A stretch of DNA of 32,637 nt from an uncultured Acidimicrobiales bacterium (lineage in GTDB: Bacteria; Actinomycetota; Acidimicrobiia; Acidimicrobiales; SHLQ01): assembly GCA_938041035.1 (NCBI GenBank), contig CALHYX010000012.1, positions 1 through 32,637 on the forward strand, written 5' to 3'. Made by a program: the position numbers and the translations under genes. Each line of letters starts with the position of its first letter. Position 1 is the stretch's first letter. The notes beneath the pieces were generated by a model that was given only the letters and a program-made list of their open reading frames with translations, was not told the origin of the DNA and did no database searches. Of this stretch, positions 15,995 through 27,506 are shown in pieces.

Positions 15995-17866
15995 CTACCG
16001 GCTCCCGCCCGGCCGATGCAGGTGGTCGTACAACGTCGCACCCACCGCGTCGGGCAACCAGGTGAGCGCCTGAAGCTCTTCGAGGGTCGCCGCCTGCACT
16101 TTGCGCACGCCGCCGAACTCCTTCACGAGGCGCTTCTTGCGGGTCGGTCCCAGTCCGGGCACGTCGTCGAGCACCGACTTGGTCATGCGCTTGTCGCGCA
16201 GCTGCCGGTGATACGTGATGGCGAACCGATGACTCTCGTCGCGGATGCGCTGCAACAGGTAGAGGGCTTCGGACTGGCGGGGCAAACGGATCGAGTCGGC
16301 GCGCCCGGGTACGAACACCTCCTCGAACTGCTTGGCGAGCGAGACCACCGGGATCTCGTCGCGCAGGCCCAACTCATCGAGCACCCGCATGGCGGAGGTC
16401 AGCTGCCCCTTCCCGCCATCGACCACCAACAGTTGCGGCGGGTAACTGAACTTGCCGCTGCGTTCCTCGACCGGCCGGGCCTTGTCCTCGACGTAGGCGC
16501 TGAAGCGCCGCATCAGCACCTCCTCCATGGCGGCGAAGTCGTCGTTGCCGTCGACGGTCTTGATTTTGAACCGCCGGTAGTCGCTCTTCTTGGCGAGCCC
16601 GTCCTCGACCACCACCATCGACCCGACGTAGTCGGTGCCCTGAATGTGGCTCATGTCGTAGCACTCGATGCGCAACGGCGACATGGGCAGACCGAGGTAG
16701 TCCTGGAGCTCGTTGAGCGCCTTCGACCGACTGTTGTGATCGCTCGCCCGCTTCAACCGGTGACGCTGGAACCGCTCGGTGGCGTTACGGGTCACGGTTT
16801 CGAGCAACGCCCGCTTGTCGCCGCGCCGGGGCACCCGGATCTCCACCGCGGAGCCCCGCATGTTCGACAGCCACTCCTCGTAGAGCTCCTGGGCCTCGGG
16901 CAGGTCCGGCACCAGGACGGTCTTGGGGTCGCCCATGGGGTTGTCGTCGAAATACAGCCGTTCGAGCGCCTTGGCCACCAGTTCGGCCCGCGACAACTCC
17001 TCCACCTTGTCGATGAGAAAGCCCCGCTGGCCCATCACCCGCCCCTTGCGGACATAGAAGACCTGCACCGAGGCTTCGAGCTCGTCGTCGGCGAGCCCGA
17101 TCATGTCGAAGTCCTCCGACCGCGGCGCCACCATCTGCTGCTTCTCGATGGCCTTGCGTACCGAGCCGAGCCGGTCGCGAAACCGGGCCGCCAGCTCGTA
17201 TTCCATCGTGGCGGCCGCTTCGGCCATCTCCGCTTCGAGCGACGCGACCACCTCGTCGGTGTCGCCCTCGAGGAAGCCGACGAGCTGGTCGACCAGCTCG
17301 GTGTACTCCTCGGGCCCGATCTCCCCCACGCAGGGGCCGGCACACTTCTCGATGTGGAACAACAGGCACGGCCGACCCAGCTTCTCGTGGCGGCCGAACT
17401 TGTTGTCGCTGCAGGTTCGGATCGGAAACTCCCGCAACAACAGGTCGAGGGTCTCGCGAATCGCATAGGCGTGGCCGTAGGGACCGAAGTAGCGGTTTCC
17501 GCGCTTGTGTTTGCCCCGGATCACCATGGCGCGGGGCCATTCGTCGCTACTCGTGACGCACAGGAACGGGTAGGACTTGTCGTCCATGTACCGGATGTTG
17601 AACCGGGGCTTGTGGCGCTGGATCAGGCTGTACTCGAGCAGCAGCGCCTCGACCTCGGTGTCGACCTGGACCCACTCGACCGACTCGGCGGTGGCCACCA
17701 TCTGGGCGGTGCGGCTGGCCAGGTTCCGGGGGTTCTGGAAGTAGTTCGACAGGCGCGAGCGCAGGCTTTTCGCCTTGCCCACGTAGATCACCCGGCCGTC
17801 GCCATCTTTGAACTGGTAGGACCCGGGGGTATCGGGGATGGACCCGGAGGGCGGACGCTCGACCAC
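15995..17866 (-). CDS. uvrC: Excinuclease ABC subunit C
   Basis: The nuclease subunit of nucleotide excision repair; cuts on both sides of the lesion after UvrA/UvrB loading. The 623-residue protein (GTG start) has the GIY-YIG domain at about residues 14-95 (GSY...IYVGKA), which makes the 3' incision. A Cys-containing segment (HEKLGRPCLLFHIEKCAGPC) and a UVR helix region at about 200-240 follow. The RNase H-like 5' nuclease part starts with IECYDMSHIQG near residue 395. A C-terminal helix-hairpin-helix region contains VPGLGPTRKKRL. It is the first gene of the long minus-strand block and divergent from the flippase across 61 bases. TAGGTT at 17873-17878 (minus) lies 6 bases before the GTG and could be a leaderless -10 box. 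Confidence 0.98.
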   Translation of the reverse strand: MVERPPSGSIPDTPGSYQFKDGDGRVIYVGKAKSLRSRLSNYFQNPRNLASRTAQMVATAESVEWVQVDTEVEALLLEYSLIQRHKPRFNIRYMDDKSYPFLCVTSSDEWPRAMVIRGKHKRGNRYFGPYGHAYAIRETLDLLLREFPIRTCSDNKFGRHEKLGRPCLLFHIEKCAGPCVGEIGPEEYTELVDQLVGFLEGDTDEVVASLEAEMAEAAATMEYELAARFRDRLGSVRKAIEKQQMVAPRSEDFDMIGLADDELEASVQVFYVRKGRVMGQRGFLIDKVEELSRAELVAKALERLYFDDNPMGDPKTVLVPDLPEAQELYEEWLSNMRGSAVEIRVPRRGDKRALLETVTRNATERFQRHRLKRASDHNSRSKALNELQDYLGLPMSPLRIECYDMSHIQGTDYVGSMVVVEDGLAKKSDYRRFKIKTVDGNDDFAAMEEVLMRRFSAYVEDKARPVEERSGKFSYPPQLLVVDGGKGQLTSAMRVLDELGLRDEIPVVSLAKQFEEVFVPGRADSIRLPRQSEALYLLQRIRDESHRFAITYHRQLRDKRMTKSVLDDVPGLGPTRKKRLVKEFGGVRKVQAATLEELQALTWLPDAVGATLYDHLHRPGGSR

Positions 17867-17927
17867 GTCCCCAACCTACCCAATGCAAACAGGGTCCAAC
17901 CGACCCACTCGCTGCCGATAGGGAACC

Positions 17928-19139
17928 GTGTCTCCATCGCCCTCCCGACCCCGTATCCCCGTTCCGGGGTTCATCCGGGCTGCCTCGGGTTGGGCCATCA
18001 CCCGATTCTCCGCCCAGATACTGGAGTTTGCCGCCTGGGTGATCCTGGCCAACCGGCTGGACGTCGACGACCTCGGCGTCGTCGCGATCGGCGTGCTGAG
18101 CGCCCGGTACGCCGGTCAGATCGCCGACTGGGGCGCACTGTTGCGCGGACCGCGCGAAATCGCCCGTCACGGGCGCACCTCGGCGGTGGTCAGCTCCTAC
18201 ATCCGCCTCCGCCGGCGGCTGTCGGCCCTCACGCTCGGCGTCCTCGCCGCGGCGTACCTGATCGCAGGGGCCCCGGAACTGTTGCCCATGCTCGCCGTCG
18301 CCGGCGGGCGCGGACTGGCGATGGACTGGGTATCGCTCGGCGAGGGCGAGAGTTGGCGAGCCGGGATACCGGCGGTCGTCCAGGGATTCGCCGGCCTCGC
18401 CGCCGTGACCGTGGTGAGCACCACCCTGGGCGCCTGCCTGGCGCTGGGCGGTGCCGCACTCGTCGCGCTGGCCCTGTCGCTGGGGCTCAATCGGGTGCGG
18501 GTGCAGTCGGCCGCCGAATCGGTCGCCATCGACGGTTGGTTCATGCTGGCTTCGATCGCCGACCAACTCTATGCCTCGGCGGACACGCTCCTGCTCGCCT
18601 GGCTGGTGTCGACCGCCGACGCCGGCATCTACGCGTCGATCTACCGGTTTCCCAACGCCTGGATCTCGTTGGTTGGGCTGGTCGTCGTCGGTGTCCTGCC
18701 CGATGTCACCCGGGCACTGGTCGCCGACCCCCAGCGGCTTCCCGCCGCCCGCCGCCAGGGCGCGCGGGTGGGCGCGTTCGCCGCCGCCACCGTCGTCGTG
18801 CCCGCCGCCATCGCCGCCTACCTGATCGGCCCGGTCTTCGGCGAGGAGTTCGTCGTCGGGCGGGCCGCCCTGCTCGTGCTGTTCGGCGCCACCGCGGTCG
18901 CCACCGCCTCCGCGCCGCTGCGACCGCTGTACGTGGCCGTTCGCTCCGACAAGCCCATGGCGCTGATGGCGACCGCCACCGCAGTGGTCAACGTTGGTCT
19001 GAACCTCGTACTCATCCCCCGCTACGGGATGGTGGGTGCGGCGATCGCCACGCTGGCCATCCAGTTCATTCCCCTGGGCTTCTTCTGGCACGGCACCCGG
19101 CCGATCGACGCCGACGAGGTCTCGCTCACCCGGGCTTAA
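17928..19139 (+). CDS. Polysaccharide/lipid-linked oligosaccharide flippase (Wzx-like, MOP superfamily)
   Basis: A 403-residue polytopic membrane protein with about 10-12 hydrophobic segments. It opens with GWAITRFSAQILEFAAWVILANRL, the usual first membrane helix of Wzx/RfbX proteins (split here as GWAITRFSAQ, ILEFAAWVILANRL). Near the C-terminus VVNVGLNLVLIPRYGMVGAA is the characteristic MOP-family segment. Such proteins flip undecaprenyl-linked glycan units across the cytoplasmic membrane. It is slightly shorter than most Wzx proteins. The GTG at 17928 is the first plausible start after the divergent uvrC promoter region. The neighbouring FkbM and glycosyltransferase genes support a surface-glycan role. 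Confidence 0.85.
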   Translation: MSPSPSRPRIPVPGFIRAASGWAITRFSAQILEFAAWVILANRLDVDDLGVVAIGVLSARYAGQIADWGALLRGPREIARHGRTSAVVSSYIRLRRRLSALTLGVLAAAYLIAGAPELLPMLAVAGGRGLAMDWVSLGEGESWRAGIPAVVQGFAGLAAVTVVSTTLGACLALGGAALVALALSLGLNRVRVQSAAESVAIDGWFMLASIADQLYASADTLLLAWLVSTADAGIYASIYRFPNAWISLVGLVVVGVLPDVTRALVADPQRLPAARRQGARVGAFAAATVVVPAAIAAYLIGPVFGEEFVVGRAALLVLFGATAVATASAPLRPLYVAVRSDKPMALMATATAVVNVGLNLVLIPRYGMVGAAIATLAIQFIPLGFFWHGTRPIDADEVSLTRA

Positions 19140-19200
19140 GGCGCGGTCGACCCCGCCGATTGAAGAAGAGATTCCGCCTCCGTCACGAAGGACGCAACGC

Positions 19201-20085
19201 GTGCCCAACCCAGACGACATCAAAGCGCTCGGGCGCCGGGCGACCGGCCTGCTCACCAGCACCGCTGCGTCGCGCCAGGCCATCGGCAAGCTGACCCAAC
19301 GCGGTGCCATTCCCCGCCGCGTCTGGCATCACCTGCCGCCCGGCGGTCTCGTCGACTTCGAACTGCCCGGCGGCGAATCCGTCTCCCTACAGCTGCCCGA
19401 CACCGACGGCGTGGCCCGAGAACTGCAATGGGTCGGCGTCAGCGGCGCCGAAGCCGCCACCATCGACGCGATCTACACTCACGCTCGGCAAGCCCGCACC
19501 ATTCTCGACATCGGCGCCAACGTGGGGCTCTACACGGTCATCGCCGCCCTCGCGAACCCCGATGCCAAGGTCGTCGCCTTCGAGCCGGTGCCCTCGACCT
19601 TCGCCGTGCTCGGCGAGAACCTGGCCCGCAACGGACTCACCGACCTCGAACACCACAACATCGCCGTCGGCGCCGAGAGCGGAACCGCGAGCTTCCACGT
19701 CCCCTACGGCGACTGCCCCTCGTCAGCATCGTTTGACGAGTCCGGCTTTCGCGGTCTGGACGGCGAGGTCGTCGAGGTCGACGTGGTGACCATCGATGAG
19801 ATCATCGCGGGGGACGATCCGGTCGACTTCGTGAAGATCGACGTCGAGGGCTTCGAGCCGCTCGTACTGGAAGGCATGACGGCCACCATCGAACGGTGCC
19901 ACCCCGCGATCGTGCTCGAGTCCAACTACGACGGTCCGGCCGACGAGGTGGCGGGCATCCTGCACGACCACGGTTACGAGGCCGCCCAGCTTCGCCCGGA
20001 GGGTCCCCGGGTCGTCACGTCGATCCGCACCACGCCGGACGAGGCCTACCGCAACTTCGTGTTCACCCACCCCGACGCCGGCTGA
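19201..20085 (+). CDS. FkbM-family SAM-dependent methyltransferase
   Basis: I chose the GTG at 19201 (294 residues): GAAGGA at 19187-19192 sits 8 bases before it, and longer forms overlap the flippase. DIGANVGLYTV at about residues 102-112 is motif I, VVAFEPVPSTF the conserved FkbM acidic strand, and VKIDVEGFEPLVLEGM at about 210-225 the family hallmark. These enzymes O-methylate sugars or polyketides. Next to a flippase and glycosyltransferases, methylation of a surface sugar is the likely job. It follows the flippase by 61 bases on the same strand and converges on the GT4 gene, with 7 bases between stops. Confidence 0.9.
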   Translation: MPNPDDIKALGRRATGLLTSTAASRQAIGKLTQRGAIPRRVWHHLPPGGLVDFELPGGESVSLQLPDTDGVARELQWVGVSGAEAATIDAIYTHARQARTILDIGANVGLYTVIAALANPDAKVVAFEPVPSTFAVLGENLARNGLTDLEHHNIAVGAESGTASFHVPYGDCPSSASFDESGFRGLDGEVVEVDVVTIDEIIAGDDPVDFVKIDVEGFEPLVLEGMTATIERCHPAIVLESNYDGPADEVAGILHDHGYEAAQLRPEGPRVVTSIRTTPDEAYRNFVFTHPDAG

Positions 20086-20092
20086 GCGCCGG
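20078..20092. terminator. Small hairpin at the convergent FkbM/GT4 boundary
   Basis: CCGGC (20078-20082) pairs with GCCGG (20088-20092) around a 5-base loop that spans the FkbM stop codon; two T bases follow on the plus strand. It is the only structure visible between these converging genes and is weak as a terminator. Confidence 0.25.
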
Positions 20093-21304
20093 TTAGCGGC
20101 GAGCGAGCAACCGTTCGAGCTGGGCGGCGAAGGCGTCACCAGCCTGTTCCCAGCCGTAGGCCGGGTCGACGTTGGCCCGCAGCGCCTTGCGCGAACGGTG
20201 GAACGACTTATCGAGTATCCGCTCCATCGCCGCGGCCAACGCCGCCGGGTCACGATCGACCAACAGCCCGTTCACGCCGTCGACCACCGTCTCTCGGTAC
20301 CCGCCCTCGCGCACGGCGACCACGGGCGTGCCGCACGCCAGGGACTCGATCGGGGTGAGGCCGAAGGGCTCGACGCGCGCGGTACACACGGTCATCTGCG
20401 CCCGCTGGTAACGCTGCACCAACTCGGCGTCGCTCAGGTTGGTCAACCGCTCGATCTTGACGCCCAGCTCATCGGCCCGCCGCTGCACCTCCTCGGCGTA
20501 GCCGGTGGTTACCCGCTCGCCGATCAGGTGCAGTTCCGGACGACTTGTCAGGGCGACTCGACCCAGCGCCTCCACGGTCAGCATCGGGTCCTTGAACGCC
20601 GACAGCGCGCCGACGGCCAGCACGACCGGGTCTCGCCGCGTCGACGCCGGCGGCGGGACGAAATGGTCGAGATCGACGCCGAGCCGACACACGGTGGCCT
20701 CGACGCCGTAGCACTTCCACAGCGCTTCGGCGGAGTGATAGGAGTTGCACAACACCAGGTCGGCGGCTCGGGTGGCCCGGGTGTCGATCGAACGTACGGC
20801 GGCGTCGACGGAACGGAGCACCGGCAGCTGCAGCGCCGCCAGGGTGGGGTTGGCCGTGCGCGGCCGAGGACGACGCGAGTACTCGAACGAGGCGCGGCGG
20901 GGCTCCTGGGCGTAGTACATCGACGGCGTGGCCGAGTGGAGCAGCACGGTCGGGGCCTGGGTGAACTGTTGGTGGTGCACCACGAGCGCGTCGTAGTTTC
21001 CGGCGTCGATGTCGGCGGCGAGCAGCCGTTCGAGTTGCAGCACCCGGGCGCGCACACCGACGCCTCGAGCCTGGCGGGGTAGGCGGTCGCTCAGGCCCAG
21101 TGGATAACGATGCGTCCGGTCGGTGAGCTCGGCGATGTCCTGCACCCCCGCGTTCTCCTGGAAGCTGTCGGCCTCGCCGAGGTCGATGGTGAAGAAGTCG
21201 TAGTCGAACCGGTCGGAGGTCTGGCGCACCTGCTCGTAGGCGGCGCGTTTGGCGCCACCGGGAGGAAGCAGGTGGTAGATGGCGATGCGGGGTTTGGCGG
21301 TCAT
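20093..21304 (-). CDS. Glycosyltransferase, GT4-like (GT-B fold)
   Basis: A 403-residue protein beginning at the ATG at 21304, which overlaps the preceding TGA as ATGA. The N-terminal half carries IAIYHLLPPGGAKRA, a glycine-rich acceptor-side loop. The C-terminal half has VLAVGALSAFKDP, then EPFGLTPIE at about residues 312-320, the EX7E motif that binds the nucleotide-sugar donor, followed by GTPVVAVREGG. Retaining GT4 enzymes add a sugar to a lipid-linked acceptor at the inner face of the membrane. It is the last gene of the coupled glycan operon. Donor and acceptor are not readable from the sequence. Confidence 0.9.
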   Translation of the reverse strand: MTAKPRIAIYHLLPPGGAKRAAYEQVRQTSDRFDYDFFTIDLGEADSFQENAGVQDIAELTDRTHRYPLGLSDRLPRQARGVGVRARVLQLERLLAADIDAGNYDALVVHHQQFTQAPTVLLHSATPSMYYAQEPRRASFEYSRRPRPRTANPTLAALQLPVLRSVDAAVRSIDTRATRAADLVLCNSYHSAEALWKCYGVEATVCRLGVDLDHFVPPPASTRRDPVVLAVGALSAFKDPMLTVEALGRVALTSRPELHLIGERVTTGYAEEVQRRADELGVKIERLTNLSDAELVQRYQRAQMTVCTARVEPFGLTPIESLACGTPVVAVREGGYRETVVDGVNGLLVDRDPAALAAAMERILDKSFHRSRKALRANVDPAYGWEQAGDAFAAQLERLLARR

Positions 21305-22410
21305 GCGACGGCCTTTCGTTCGGAGTCGAGTACCGGCTCGGTGAACTCTCGGCCGAAGTGGCGAGCGAGTTCGTCGGTCCAGGCCGCGGCGGTGAACCGG
21401 GAGCGGATGGCGGCGAACGCGTCGGCTCCCAGACGCCGGCACCCCGCCGGGTCGGCGTTGAGTTCGGCGATGGCGGCGGCGTAGGCCGCGGGGGTATCGG
21501 CGATCCGGGCGGGAAGCTCCCCGCCCAGTCCGGCCAGGGCGGTGGGGGTCACCACCTGAGCCATGCCCAGGGCGGCGGCTTCGAGCACCTTGCACTGAAT
21601 GCCCGCCGCCGATCGCAGCGGCGCCAGCGATACCGGGGCCTGTTCGGCCAACCAGGCGAGGTCGGGGAAGTCCTCGACCAGGGTCCAGCCGTTGGTCATC
21701 GCCAGCTCGCGCACCTCGGCCGTAGGCGTCCGCCCGGCGATCAGAATGCGTAGCTGGGCCAGCTCCGCCTCGGCGGAGGCCAGCCACCGCAGGCCCTCGA
21801 TGTTGGGGGCGTAACTCAGCGACCCGAAGAACACGGCATCATAGGGAAACCGGTGGTCGGCGGCCTTGGGGGCCACCGGCTCGACGTGGTCGACGGTGAT
21901 CGGTACCCAGTCGCCGGTGCCGGCATCGGCATCGCCCTTGCCGGCGAACAGCACCGGCAGGCCGAGTTGGCCGAGGCGCTGTTCGAAGCGGCGGTGGCGG
22001 TCGGCCAGCAGCTTCAGCGCGACCGCCCGGGGCCCCGACCCGATCTCGGCCCGCTGGTCATAGCTGACGCTCAGGCGGTCGATCATGTCGAGGACGGTGC
22101 GCCACGGGCCTTCGGCCACGATGGGCTGGTAGGCGCGAGCGGTCTGCAGCAGCACGACGTCGGGAGCGAGAGCGTCGAGGCGCCGGCGTACCGCGGCCCC
22201 GTCCCAGGACGCAGCCTCGGGAACGACACGACCGGCGGCGAGTGCCGGAGCCATGCGAGCGACATCGAGCGGCGACGCCCGGTGGTCGCCAAAGCTGACC
22301 TCGACGACGTCGAGGCCCTGGGTAGCGAGGAGGTCGCCCCACGAGCGCATGCGGACCGCGCCACCGGTGGCGTTGCGGCCGCTGTGCAACACGGCGGCGA
22401 GGCCGGTCAT
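21301..22410 (-). CDS. Glycosyltransferase, GT4-like (GT-B fold)
   Basis: A 369-residue protein. HSGRNATGGAVRMRSW near the N-terminus corresponds to the glycine-rich loop of GT-B enzymes. The middle has VFFGSLSYAPNIEGLRWL, a motif frequent in GT4-type (PEP-CTERM/exosortase-associated-like) glycosyltransferases, and the donor half ends with SAAGIQCKVLEAAALGMAQVV (split: SAAGIQCK, VLEAAALGMAQVV). It shares ATGA overlaps with both neighbours (22407-22410 and 21301-21304), so the three transferases are translationally coupled. The order suggests consecutive sugar additions, but that is an inference. Confidence 0.85.
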   Translation of the reverse strand: MTGLAAVLHSGRNATGGAVRMRSWGDLLATQGLDVVEVSFGDHRASPLDVARMAPALAAGRVVPEAASWDGAAVRRRLDALAPDVVLLQTARAYQPIVAEGPWRTVLDMIDRLSVSYDQRAEIGSGPRAVALKLLADRHRRFEQRLGQLGLPVLFAGKGDADAGTGDWVPITVDHVEPVAPKAADHRFPYDAVFFGSLSYAPNIEGLRWLASAEAELAQLRILIAGRTPTAEVRELAMTNGWTLVEDFPDLAWLAEQAPVSLAPLRSAAGIQCKVLEAAALGMAQVVTPTALAGLGGELPARIADTPAAYAAAIAELNADPAGCRRLGADAFAAIRSRFTAAAWTDELARHFGREFTEPVLDSERKAVA

Positions 22411-23240
22411 CGCGGCAACCGATCGGCCAGCCGGGCCGCAAGCGGCCAGCCCGAGCCGCGCTGGCGCGACGCGTACACCGCAGCGGCGCGGCGGCGATGC
22501 CGTTCGACGACCGGATTCGGGCCCCCCGCACCGGCCGACGCGCCGACCAGGTGGAGGGCGGCGGCCGTGTCGGCCAGGACCAGCTTCAGGGTGGGGTCAT
22601 GGGTGGCCATGCGTTGTTGCAGATCGGTGTCCTCGTAGTACAGGAAGTAGGCTTCGTCGAAGCCGCCGACGGCATCGAAGGCCTCGATCGGGATCGACAG
22701 CACGGCACCGCTCGCCCACCGTTGCCACAGCGGCCAGCGCCCGCTGGTACCGGCCAGCGCCTCGCGGTGACCGCTGCCCCACGACCCGAGCAACCGGGTG
22801 GCGATCGAGCGGACGACGCCGCCCCGGGGCGCGAACCGGCCAAGGCGCAGCAGCCCGGCGACAAAGGGCACCGGGGTGGGATAGGCGTTGACGACCGCGT
22901 TCGGGACGCCGTCCTCGCCGTCGAGCGGTACGGTCACCAACTCGGTCGGCCCGGCATCGGTCAGAGCGTCCCAATGTACGGCGGACAATCCGGTGTCGGG
23001 GTTGCACAGCAGCAGTCGATCGACATCGGCGCCGTCGCGCAAGGCCCCCCGGGCGAGGTTCACCCCGGCCCCGAAACCGAGGTTCTCTCCTGGATACAGG
23101 TGAATCGCGTTCGGGTGTTTCGCATCGTCGGGATCGAGGAAGTCGTCGTTGTGCACGATGACGACGGGCGCCTCCGCCGGCACCCAGGACAGCTCGAGGC
23201 CCGGGGTGCGGTAGGCCACGATGACGACCGCGGTCCTCAT
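22407..23240 (-). CDS. Glycosyltransferase family 2 (rhamnosyltransferase-like)
   Basis: With the ATG at 23240, which overlaps the preceding TGA as ATGA, the protein has 277 residues. Residues 1-9 (MRTAVVIVA) open the GT-A fold. GENLGFGAGVNLARG at about 51-65 is typical of rhamnosyltransferase-type GT2 members. NPDTG at 80-84 is the metal/nucleotide-binding region in place of a strict DxD, and YYEDTDLQQR near residue 200 contains the conserved ED acceptor-side motif. It probably transfers a deoxyhexose such as rhamnose, but donor identity is only family-based. The frame is open further upstream, but that part overlaps the sugar transferase. Confidence 0.9.
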   Translation of the reverse strand: MRTAVVIVAYRTPGLELSWVPAEAPVVIVHNDDFLDPDDAKHPNAIHLYPGENLGFGAGVNLARGALRDGADVDRLLLCNPDTGLSAVHWDALTDAGPTELVTVPLDGEDGVPNAVVNAYPTPVPFVAGLLRLGRFAPRGGVVRSIATRLLGSWGSGHREALAGTSGRWPLWQRWASGAVLSIPIEAFDAVGGFDEAYFLYYEDTDLQQRMATHDPTLKLVLADTAAALHLVGASAGAGGPNPVVERHRRRAAAVYASRQRGSGWPLAARLADRLPR

Positions 23241-24562
23241 CGCCCAAACCCGCGCAGCACCGACCGAACCGTTCGGACGACGATGCGAATGTCGAACGAA
23301 ATGTCCTGGTGCCGCAGGTAGTAGAACTCGTACTGCAGCTTCTCCAGCGCGTCGCCTTCGTCGCCGGCGTAGCCGTACTTCACCTGCGCCCACCCGGTGA
23401 GGCCGGGCTTCACCAGGTGGCGCAGATCGTAGAAGGGCAGTTTCTCGCGCAGCTCGTCGACGTAGCCCTGCTGCTCGGGACGGGGCCCGACGAGGGCGAT
23501 GTCGCCCGCCAGGATGTTGATCACCTGGGGCAGCTCATCGAGATGGCTGCGGCGCAGGAAGTTCCCGAACGGGGTGATCCGAGGGTCGTTCTTCTGGGTC
23601 CACGTCGTCGAGTCGCCCCCGGCGGTCATACTCCGGAACTTCAGGATCTCGAACGGTTCGCCGTTCTGGCCCACCCGGCTCTGACGGAACAGCATCGGCC
23701 CCTTGTTGCCGAACAGATTCGCCACCATCACGAACGGGGCGACGATGGCGAGCGGCACCAGCCCGACGAGCCCGACGGCGATGTCGAGCACCCGGCGTTG
23801 GCGGGCGTAGCGGCTGCGGTGCACCTCGCCGATATCGAAGAACAGCGACACCCGCTCCAGCTCGGCGACGGGCAGCTTCCCCAGCCACTGCTCGTAAAAC
23901 AACGACAAGGTGCGGACCCGCACCCCCTGCTCGTGAAGTTCGGCGACCTGGCCGATGATCCTCGGGTCGTTCTGCGCTTCCCGGTCGAGCACCACGACCG
24001 ATGCCCGCTCGGCCTCGACCACCGCCCGGAGCGGGCGACGTTGCGAGGCGGTGGGTCGGAGTTCGTCGGGTTCGAGGGTGGCGACCACCGAGGCCGGTCG
24101 TTCGGCCCCGCGTTCGAGTTCGAGGGTGAGGTCGGCCGCGTCGGCCCAGCTGCCGATGACCACCACACGGTCGCGCTCCTCGTCGCGCGATCGGCCGTCG
24201 CCGGCGAGGTTGGCGCAGATCCAGAACCACGGGATGAGCAACAGCACCGAGCCAAAGACCACGTAGCGGGGCAATAGACCGGTGCCGACGACCAACTGCA
24301 CCGCCGAAATGGCCGCCGCCGCGGCGAGGGTCGAGATCACCGATGCGCCGACGATCGAACGGCGGGTACGAGTCAGATCCGGCAGCCCGAACCCGTAGGC
24401 CGCACCACCGAGCAGGCCGATGTACACCAGGGCCCAACCGAACCGAGACGACTCGGTGAAGTCATAGGGCGGCGACGCCACCTCGGCGGCGTGGAACTTG
24501 CTGAGCCCGAAGACGGCCACGACGACGCCGAACGCGAGGGCGAGCCGGGCCAGACGCCTCAT
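23237..24562 (-). CDS. Polyprenyl-phosphate sugar-1-phosphate transferase (WcaJ/WbaP-like initiating enzyme)
   Basis: A 441-residue membrane protein. Four hydrophobic segments occupy about residues 5-125, a CoA-binding-like soluble domain follows (VVVIGSWADAADL near 133), then one more membrane segment near 260-285. The C-terminal catalytic bacterial sugar transferase domain contains RQSRVGQNGEPF at about 288-299, KFRSM, LRRSHLDELPQ near 330-340, GPRPE near 357 and KPGLTGWAQV near 389. It would start the glycan by moving a sugar phosphate onto undecaprenyl phosphate. First gene of the coupled four-gene operon 24562-20093. Its 69-base leader holds a hairpin, GGGTGC/GCGCCC with a 4-base loop (24571-24586), 8 bases before the ATG. 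Confidence 0.93.
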   Translation of the reverse strand: MRRLARLALAFGVVVAVFGLSKFHAAEVASPPYDFTESSRFGWALVYIGLLGGAAYGFGLPDLTRTRRSIVGASVISTLAAAAAISAVQLVVGTGLLPRYVVFGSVLLLIPWFWICANLAGDGRSRDEERDRVVVIGSWADAADLTLELERGAERPASVVATLEPDELRPTASQRRPLRAVVEAERASVVVLDREAQNDPRIIGQVAELHEQGVRVRTLSLFYEQWLGKLPVAELERVSLFFDIGEVHRSRYARQRRVLDIAVGLVGLVPLAIVAPFVMVANLFGNKGPMLFRQSRVGQNGEPFEILKFRSMTAGGDSTTWTQKNDPRITPFGNFLRRSHLDELPQVINILAGDIALVGPRPEQQGYVDELREKLPFYDLRHLVKPGLTGWAQVKYGYAGDEGDALEKLQYEFYYLRHQDISFDIRIVVRTVRSVLRGFGR

Positions 24563-24607
24563 GGGGCACCGGGCGCGAACGCACCCTTACGAGTGCCCGC
24601 AAAGGTG

Positions 24608-24626
24608 GGGAGCAACATGTGCTCCC
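24608..24626 (-). terminator. Hairpin just after the uvrA stop, possible terminator
   Basis: GGGAGCA and TGCTCCC (24608-24614 with 24620-24626) form a perfect 7-bp stem with a 5-base loop, 5 bases downstream of the uvrA TGA. On the minus strand it is followed by CCACCTTTG rather than a real U-tract, so termination may be partial. It separates uvrA from the glycan operon. Confidence 0.4.
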
Positions 24627-24631
24627 ATCGG

Positions 24632-27475
<2,844 letters not shown>

Positions 27476-27483
27476 CGGGCGCG

Positions 27484-27489
27484 AGCCTA
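27484..27489 (-). promoter_or_regulatory. Probable -10 box of a leaderless uvrA promoter
   Basis: TAGGCT on the minus strand, 8 bases before the uvrA ATG and 17 bases downstream of the LexA-type box. The -35 region would therefore overlap the box, so a bound repressor would block RNA polymerase. Confidence 0.5.
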
Positions 27490-27506
27490 TCGGACCCGAC
27501 GCCAAA

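Noticed and set aside
15962..19294. A very long plus-strand open frame (1110 codons) opposite uvrC
   Set aside because: It lies antisense to a clearly real uvrC and runs into the flippase in another frame; composition is Arg/His/Pro/Gly-rich as expected of a high-GC shadow frame.
17547..19310. A 587-codon minus-strand open frame opposite the flippase
   Set aside because: Antisense to the flippase and FkbM genes and out of frame with uvrC; no domain recognisable.
21305..21787. N-terminal extension of the GT4 protein
   Set aside because: It overlaps the preceding glycosyltransferase in another frame; the ATGA overlap at 21301-21304 gives a natural start.
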